DNA from: Aplysia californica
Lineage: Eukaryota; Mollusca; Gastropoda; Aplysiida; Aplysiidae
Direction of reading: 5' to 3'
Assembly (NCBI RefSeq): GCF_000002075.1
Contig: NW_004797390.1
Location: forward strand, 1,222,217 to 1,249,953
Length of the DNA stretch: 27,737 bases
The translations under genes and the position numbers were made by a program. How positions within the stretch are numbered: position 1 is the first letter of the stretch; each line of letters starts with the position of its first letter. Positions 9,901 through 18,754 of this stretch are shown here, piece after piece. The notes beneath the pieces were generated by a model. The model was not told the DNA's origin, searched no databases, and worked only from the letters and a program-made list of their open reading frames with translations.

Positions 9901-12900
9901 CCTTGGGCGTATTGGGAAATTGCAACTGCAGTTTAATATTTTTACCAAAGCATAATGAATCTCAAACGACAATTTCCTCAACAAATATTTACAAGACTTA
10001 CTAGAACCTTCAGTATGCTAAGATTATTAAATTATAGATTGGGTTAAGTAGAAACTCAAAACCATAAACATAGACACATGATCCACTCTGCTGAAAGATA
10101 TTGCTTCATTTATGGCTCATTTATCTCCAAAATAGACAAATTTTGTTACTGGACAGCCAATGGAACCTGAAACAATTTAATAAGCATAATATGCAACCTA
10201 ATTTATCTCATTGTATGATAAGAAAAAGAAAAGAGCATAAACGATAATTAATACGGTAAACTAAGAACTGCGAAAATAACACCCACAATAGACAAAGGAA
10301 AGTAACAATAACAAAGCCAACATACTTTCCGTTTCTTGCCCGTGAACCTTGAAGGTTTTTCCTTGGGAAGCCTGTCTGTAAACTTTCCAATAGATGCTGT
10401 CGACTTGTGCGCCACAGCTAGGGCCTTTGACAGCTGATCCTTTGACGGTTTCTCCGTGGGGGTGAGACCCACTCCAGGAACTGATAAGTACAGGAAAAAA
10501 ACAAGAAAATGCAACAAAATTCTGAGGCAGGACTGCTGAAAACATAAACTGATCATTTTTTAGAGAAGAGTTTTTAAAAAAATGAAAGAAAAAAAACCGG
10601 ACTTCTTCATTTGGAAACTACACTTTTTCACTAAGGAAAGGGGTGCACAGAATAGAATCAAAAGCAGACAAAACAAACTGAAAAAGTCCGAACTTACCTT
10701 TACTTTTCTGTGATCTTGCAATGTTCCTCAATCGCTGAAGTTCATTCTTTGCAACTCTCTCTTTCTTTGCATTCTTTCTCTTGGCAAACTGATCTTCCAT
10801 AGGATCTATTCCAAGACAAAAGAAAAATATTACATAAGACTTCTGGAAATGGAAAGGCATTGATTTTGTAAAAAAACCCAACCAATTCTGAGCCCAGAAA
10901 AGAGAAAGCGACACCATTTTGAACACGATTGGCAAGGGAGCACTTAAAGCGTTACCACAATAAATTTATTACAAGCTTTATTAGCAATGTCCAAATTGAT
11001 CCCAACTTTTCCATTTCTTTTTTCAATGTTCAAACTCAAGACACATCTTTTTGAGTGAGAATCAAACGCGGCAGATTTTGAGGACGCTTTAGTATTAGTA
11101 AGAGTTTTAAAGCACTTGCAACACAGTATGGCCATATAAGTGCCGAAGATTAGAGGTGTGTTACAAGAGAGTAACAAACACAAAAAAGAAGGAGGGGATC
11201 AGGACGATAGACGTTGATAGGAATGAAGGAGCAAACCACACCAGAGCACCCACCAACCACCCACATTTGAGGACGTTACGTAAAAAAAAAAAAAAAACAA
11301 AACAAAAAAACCCCCAACCAAACAAAAAACTCCTCACCCTAAAAAAATGCAAGTAAAGATAATCACAGACTGTTCCATAATGAGAATACTAAAAGTGTCT
11401 GCTTTTTAATCAACAGAGAAAACAGGATACCAAGAAAAACATTCAAAACCGCAGGGAAATAAAAATGTCAACAAAAATCATTGGAACAGGAAGAAACAAT
11501 AAAGGAGTTTCAATTCAGTCAGTAACCAGAGAAGACTATTGAGATAGAAAACCATACAATAACATCCTGTGCACTGTGCTTTACTGACCTGCATTGTCTG
11601 GAACCTCAATGGCCCATTCCTGTGTATCATCATTCGCCCTTTTGTAACCCCAGCGTGGTTTGTATTCCTGAAAACACAAAAGCAAACAACAGGTTAAAAC
11701 ACTACATCAATTTCTAAAACATTCTCAGATGCACAAATCTAAGGCTTTTTTTGTTTTGTGGTAAGTGTTTTACCGCGCTTGCAACTGCATAAGGTCATAT
11801 GAGCGCGCAGGACACATTAAATTTTTTCAGTAGGTAGGAGATTTTGAATTTTGCGCGGGTGGCGGCCGAAGCCTACTCTTATCGATTTTAGACCACCAAG
11901 GGATCTTTAACGTGTGCAACTTGCACACACGCTCTCCGAGATTTTTCTCCCTTGTCCGTAAAGGCTAGGTGTAGATCTTTCCTACCAGAAGATCAGGGGT
12001 GTGGCTGAAAGACAGCAGTCAGAAGGAGATAAGGAGTAGCAGTAGAAAGAGTCAGGAGCCTAGAAGAGGGGGCAAAGGAGGTGGGGGTAGAAAGAGGAGA
12101 AGAAAACAGATGACAGAACATTGCTAGAGAGCAGGAATGGAGGTGAAAACATACAATTTTCGAGAAGAAAATTTATGTCGCTACCCGGATTCGAACTCAG
12201 GACCTTTGAATGAGAGGCCAACACCTTAACCTCTAGGCCGCGAGAGCTCCCAATTTATGACTTGTTTCTCAAAACAAATACAAAAGTAAATATAACAAAA
12301 CTAAGAGGATAGTATCGTAATTATAGCTACTCACAATTTCTTAAGAAAAGTAAAAGCTGATTTGGAACTTAGTCAAGAGAATAAGGAGATAACTCATAAA
12401 AACATATTTGATGTTTAAAATAGAAATTTAAAAAAAAAGTGTAAAGTTGAAATGGATTATATGAATATAATTAAGAATGCCTACCTGAGATAATTCATCC
12501 CAGACCATCCTTGATTTCTTCTTGTTCAAGATACCTTTGGACTTGGCATATTCTTGCCACTTCGTCAGTGGCTTTTTCTTGGGCACCTGTAAAGAGACAT
12601 TTAGAAATCATTTTTTTTTCCTTCTAAATGTAGTTTGCTTTTTTTTTAAAGCTCCAATTGACACAATTGAGATCATTTGGGAGGCAGGATCCCAACCCTG
12701 CTTGTCAGGGCCTACATGGGCTGAGAGGGATAAAATATCCGTGCAGAAAGACAGAGATATTCAATAAAGGAATTCTCCATACTCAGGAGTCACTCTTGGG
12801 TCTCCTGCGTAGACAGTAAAGCACCTTACTGCTACACCAGACACCAGTAAACATTTTGAAAACAGCCCTGTAACTGATATACTTCAATCTGTGTGCAAGG

Positions 12901-14836
12901 GTATGATATATATGATGATTCCAGTCAATTGGCACAGGAGGCATTGATGAAAACAGCCCTGTAACTGATATACTTCAATCTGTGGGCAAGGGTATGATAT
13001 ATATGATGATTCCAGTCAATTGGCACAGGAGGCATTGATGAAAACAGCCCTGTAACTGATATACTTCAATCTGTGTGCAAGGGTATGATAATATGATGAT
13101 TCCAGTCAATTGGCACAGGAGGCATTGATGAAAACAGCCCTGTAACTGATATACTTCAATCTGTGGGCAAAGGTATGATAATATGATGATTCCAGTCAAT
13201 TGGCACAGGAAACATTGATGAAAACAGCCCTGTAACTGATATACTTCAATCTGTGTGCAAAGGTATGATAATATGATGATTCCAGTCAATTGGCACAGGA
13301 GGCATTGATGAAAACAGCCCTGTAACTGATATACTTCAATCTGTGTGCAAAGGTATGATAATATGATGATTCCAGTCAATTGGCACAGGAAACATTGATG
13401 AAAACAGCCCTGTAACTGATATACTTCAATCTGTGTGCAAGGGTATGATAATATGATGATTCCAGTCAATTGGCACAGGAAACATTGATGAAAACAGCCC
13501 TGTAACAGATATACTTCAATCTGTGTGCAAGGTTATGATAATATGATGATTCCAGACAATTGGCACAGGAAACATTGATGAACTCACTCCCTTACTATTG
13601 TCCACTGAAATAATTGAAAGGAACTAACCATTTGCTAAATAATATCTACATATGATACAGCTATCAAATTCTCTACTACAAATAACAATCTCCATAGTCA
13701 TATGAAAAAGAGAAAACCAGCACACCAATATAACTTTTCAGTATCCCAAATCCATAAAGACTACTGCTATACTGTTGAGTCACATTCACATCATTTTTAC
13801 AACTAAAACCCTTGTAGCTGCATTATTAATTGTCATGACCTTTGTCATGAGTGTAGGGAAATAAAATTGTATTCTACATATAAAATATCCTTTACATTTG
13901 AGATGGAACAGATAACCAGTTAAAGAACAATGTTTAAATCCAAGACAAGAATATTGGAAATTTCCCACGATGCCCCGCAATTCATATAATTCGACTACAA
14001 TTTTCTTTAAAAAATGTTAAGAACTAGCAAAAATAACTCTTGAAAGCTTGAACATTTCAAGTGAAAACTCGGTACTGGTACATATTCTAAGTGACATAGG
14101 AACAGTAAAAACATCCAACATTTACCGGTTTTTCTCTTGGGAGCCATGTCTTAGGTTCAGGTAACTGAAAAAAAGTAAGACAAAATATTATTATGAAAGC
14201 TTTTAAAGCCTGCAACTTAAAATGTACTTTCAGTCAAACATTGTTAAACTGTCAGTCTTTGGATGAGCATGAAGTTGGTGGTATAGTGGCGCTGACTGCA
14301 TAACAGAGTTGTAATGCTGTCCTATGTTAAATAGCCTGGACTGCCTCATATCAAGGGAACTGATGCTACTATGTGATCTGTATTTGAAAAGTTTTCCTCT
14401 GATGGCAAATTACATGTATTTATAGCTGAGCCTTCTGCCTCTCTGTTTCTTCCTCTCTCTGTGTTTGGTATGTAAGTGTGTGTGTACTTAAATGGATAAA
14501 AATCATGCTCTGTAGTATCAGAGGCTACTTGTCAAACACATGTTGTCTGGAATCTACATCTTGTTCAGACCAGTAGTACAGAGTGTGAACCTAATAAGAG
14601 AAAGTATATAGTCAAAATTGCCCAAGAAAGAAAAGGAGAAAAATGGTTGTCTTAGACAGGTGGATATCTTAGGCGGGAGAGATAAAAATAAAGGACAACA
14701 AACCAATCCTTTCTTACGTCCAAACCGAAGGTGATTGCTGGCTTGGGACTACTGTAAGGCTGACTGAAATGTGTTTTTTTGTTGCTTTCTTTTAGGAAGG
14801 ATAGAAAGGAAGGTTTGGGTTTATGTGTGTCTTTAG

Positions 14837-14878
<42 letters not shown>

Positions 14879-17800
14879 TGTGTCCATCTCTCTGTACTGT
14901 GTGTTTCCGCTGGTGTGTCTGTCTCTGCGTGTCTATGTAAGTCTGTTTATTCTATCTCAATATATCGCGACCTCAGTGCTTTCTTGTCGTAGCTCCATCT
15001 TTAAAAAGAGTTCTTAACAAAGAGTGAGCTTAAGAAGAAGTCACATTTTCAATGTTATGAAAATGAGTAGAGATCTTAAACTCAGATGAAATGTCAACTC
15101 AGAAGAATTACACTTCGAAACAAAGGTAACGTGAAAATAACTTTACAAATAAATCTAAAACATGAGGAAATGTTACTTCAAATTAATTTTATATGCCGAG
15201 AAAGAAGGGTAATAAAAGTAAATCACACAAAAGATTCAAAATATATTGTCCAAAAATAACAGAAAATGCAGAAAGGTCAAAAAAAGAGAAAATCAAAATT
15301 CAAAGGAACTGAATATAATATACTTGCATAATTGTCAAAGTGATTTCAGAATAGAGAACTGAGAACAGGTAACTCTATTTTCGTTGAAGGAGGTTAGGAA
15401 AATGAAATATTGCAGAATCTAATTAGAAATTATTATTATATTTTGAACTAGAATTAATAGACCCATCGACTTTAATTAAAACAAAACAAAAGATTCTCAC
15501 CTTCACGACATAAGCCCCTTCTACTTGCTCCACTGGAAGCTGAAGAAGAAGCAAAAGTAGAAAATAAATGCATAGTTATCAAGTTTCTGGACAGTTAAGA
15601 GCGTGCAGGTTTAACATTAGTTTAAGGTTATCTGAGAGGTCGGACATCTGAATTTTTATTTAACGCTTGTCTCCAACAGTACTGCTTTCTGGATAAAGGA
15701 TAAAGTGTGATGATAACTAGATGCAAAACATGACATTTTTTAAAAAGAGAAAAGCCTCGTTAGCATTAAGGAGAGAGCTTGCCTCTGAGGTGAACTGCAC
15801 TATCAGCTTCTATTTCTAAACAGAGTTTGTGGAGCTATGCTTCTTCTTCTACGGCTGGCCTTGTCCGGAGGGCGGCAGCCTGCTGCAGGCAGTCAGATAT
15901 GCGACGACCTATTTTGCGTTTTGTCCGTAAATAGTGCATCTGGTCCGGGCTGGGTATTGTTTTGCAGCAGTGGTTCACAGTACAGGTCTCCGTGATGGCA
16001 CTCGAATAGTGAGAGCATCGCAAGTCATCAGGACTAACACCACACGATCTCAGGCACGAGTCGTCTGGGGTAGAGCCTATCCCATCGAGGTATGACTGTT
16101 GGACAGGACTTTTCGCTACACTTTGCACCATAATAGCGACAATATTCTTCTTTGTCTTCTGGAGAGGCTCTTCTCCTTGTCCCGCTCCGGTGGTGGTTTT
16201 ACCTTTCCTCTAACAGAATCCTGGACTTGAGTGCACTCCAATAACACGTAATGAATGTCCATGCTGAAGCCAGATCTATTTTTACATTTGCTTGGAGGTC
16301 CAAATGCTACGGGCCTATGCTTCGAGGATGACTTGGGAATGCATCTCAGGACTGCTGAGGATTGCCCAATTAATAAAGAAAGGCTGCAGGGAGGTGCATG
16401 TACAATAGATAGTGCTGGGCGGTACCAGAAAAATTGATCTCCTATACTTTACGGGCGCTAGACCTTGAAAATGCAAAAAAAAAACAGTACTGAAGACATT
16501 GGAGACACCCCCCCCCCCCCCCAGCTACTTGCTCCGGTTTAGACCCAGTCTCTACGACTAAAATATTTTGGACAAAATGATCAAACATTGCTTACGGATT
16601 TCCATGTTGAAAATATAAAAAAAAAGGACAGAGAAAGGAAATTTAAATCTACTTTGAAAAAAACCCAACAACGCTACACCACTTTCCAGATTTGTTCTTT
16701 GTTTTTCTCTTTAAAAAAAAAAAATCAATTTTTACGAACGGTTTTGTCAAATGAATTATTATATAAATGATTTTATTCAAATTTCAAAACAAAACTAAAT
16801 AAAGATTGAACCTACCTGCCACAATGAGTTAAATAGACATTGTGTCGCATCTCTCGTGCTTGACAAAAGTATTTCCTCTGTTCTTTTTCTGTAATAACAA
16901 AAAGGAAATAAAATGTCCTTGAACAAAATTAGTGGAGTGATGCTATGAATGCACACATTTCATAACTTGACAAATAAAAAAACACAACAAACAAACCTTA
17001 TCTAGACATATACATGATCAATTTCGCATACACGCTATTGCTTCGTACTACATACGTCTTCTTGTGTTCTAGCAGTGTATAGGTCACAACCGCAACCACC
17101 ACCCTTTACTTCCTCTTCTCACTTATTTTATTTTTCCCAGAGGCAGAGGGTGTCACTGGCTTGTGACTTTCCTCTCAGACTCAGTCTATCTTGCATACAG
17201 AGAGGAGTCAGGGAGAAAAGGCAGTGTTAAAATTGTGACAGAGTGACGCTGTGACAACTCAGGCAGCATTAATCGCAACAGAGGGAACACAGAGCTCTTT
17301 TATGTTGATGATTACAATCTAACATCATCTAGATCTCTACCATTTCCGCTTCGCTTCCCAATGTGGTGGTCCTAGTATCTAATCTCCGCCTGACAAGGAA
17401 GGCTTTCTAGAGCAGGCATTCAAATCTTACGATGAATTCGATAAAGCTTTTGCTAAATTTAAAAATGAAAATTTTGTTGCCTTTAGGAAGAAATCATCTG
17501 AAACAGTTGAAAAGGCGAACCTAAAGTTTGTGGCAAAAATCCACAAAGACTTTCTGTACAGTAGAGTTGACTTTATCTGTACACGTACACATTATAGACA
17601 GCCCAAATATTGAGGCAAGAAATATTACAATAACTGAATGATTATTCTCACCCGGGGTGAGAAAAACTGGATATTATTCTCACCCGGGTTGAAAATAAAA
17701 TGGATACTATTGGTGAGAATAACGACAGCCTACTATTCTCACCCGGTTATTTCGTTTCCGCCCTTTTTATTTCATTTCGGGCAATAGGACCCCTGCTGTC

Positions 17801-18715
17801 ACTGGAGTCACTAAGTGCTCCAGGCGACAAAACTCGTCACACTCTCTCACTCCGCTGAGTGCCCGAAGCGACTAAAATCGCCAACGGGCGGGCCAGCTCT
17901 CGAGCGCAGGGGGTGACTATTGTGATAATTGTCGATTTGGGGGAAAACCTTAAAATCTTTTGGGCAAATAGCGTCACCTTTTATTGCTATTTATTATTGG
18001 TTCTGTAATGGAAAATTTTACTCTTGAATGGTTTAACCAATCAAAATTAAGAAAAAAATAAGCCTAGGGTTCTGTTAGGGATAACACGTTTTTTGTGTTG
18101 TTCAAATTATGCCAATAACATTACAATGACAAACTATTACTAACATTATTTAATTAAACAGCTTTCAGTTTTAGATTTAGGCTATTATTTTTGATAACAT
18201 ATTACTCTGGCAACAGAATTCCTTTCTGAATGAATTCAGAATATACACTTATCTAGGGTTTTGGTGAAGATTGCATGCATACTGATACTCTCATGATTTT
18301 TTTCAATGAAAAAATTTAACAATCCCCGCGGCAGCCTAGAAAAATCGGCCAGCGCTCTGGGGCAAGTCACGAACAGTCACTTTTACAATTCACGTGCAGG
18401 TCTACCCGTTCTCAACACCCAGGTAGGCCTAAGAATAAAAATCCATTGCATTCTCAGACCGGGTGAAAATAATAATTTATTTGGCCACCTCTATTCTCAC
18501 CCGGGGTGAGAATAGTGCAGGCGAGTCTTTTGGCTATTCTCACCCGGTGCGCGTTCACTGTTATAGCCTAGATCTAGGCCAACAAATTTTGCGTTCACCC
18601 TAAACCACAGAATTCTACACTGTGATAACAGAAAAATTGTAGAATTCTGTGCAGTGAACAAACGTTCCATTACAACTGTAGCCTACTAAAAGCGTACAAT
18701 TTTGTCTGTGGGCAG

Positions 18716-18754
<39 letters not shown>

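Larger units (their letters stand above)
12587..14125 (-). other. RRS1: RRS1 intron 4
   Basis: Holds a SINE copy (12648-12850) and a 90-bp tandem array (12858-13579). From 13580 to 14125 I see only AT-rich unique sequence. Confidence 0.85.

Noticed and set aside
12178-12250. Functional tRNA gene
   Set aside because: A and B boxes are present but the anticodon arm has extra bases and the acceptor stem does not pair; it continues into a SINE body.
12975-13469. 164-codon open frame on the minus strand
   Set aside because: It is an exact 30-residue repetition caused by the 90-bp tandem array; no start or splice logic and no known domain.
17644-17750. CRISPR-like array (short palindromic repeats with 33-bp spacing)
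   Set aside because: The window is eukaryotic, spacers are not unique and of fixed length, and many copies are half-sites; no cas-like genes.
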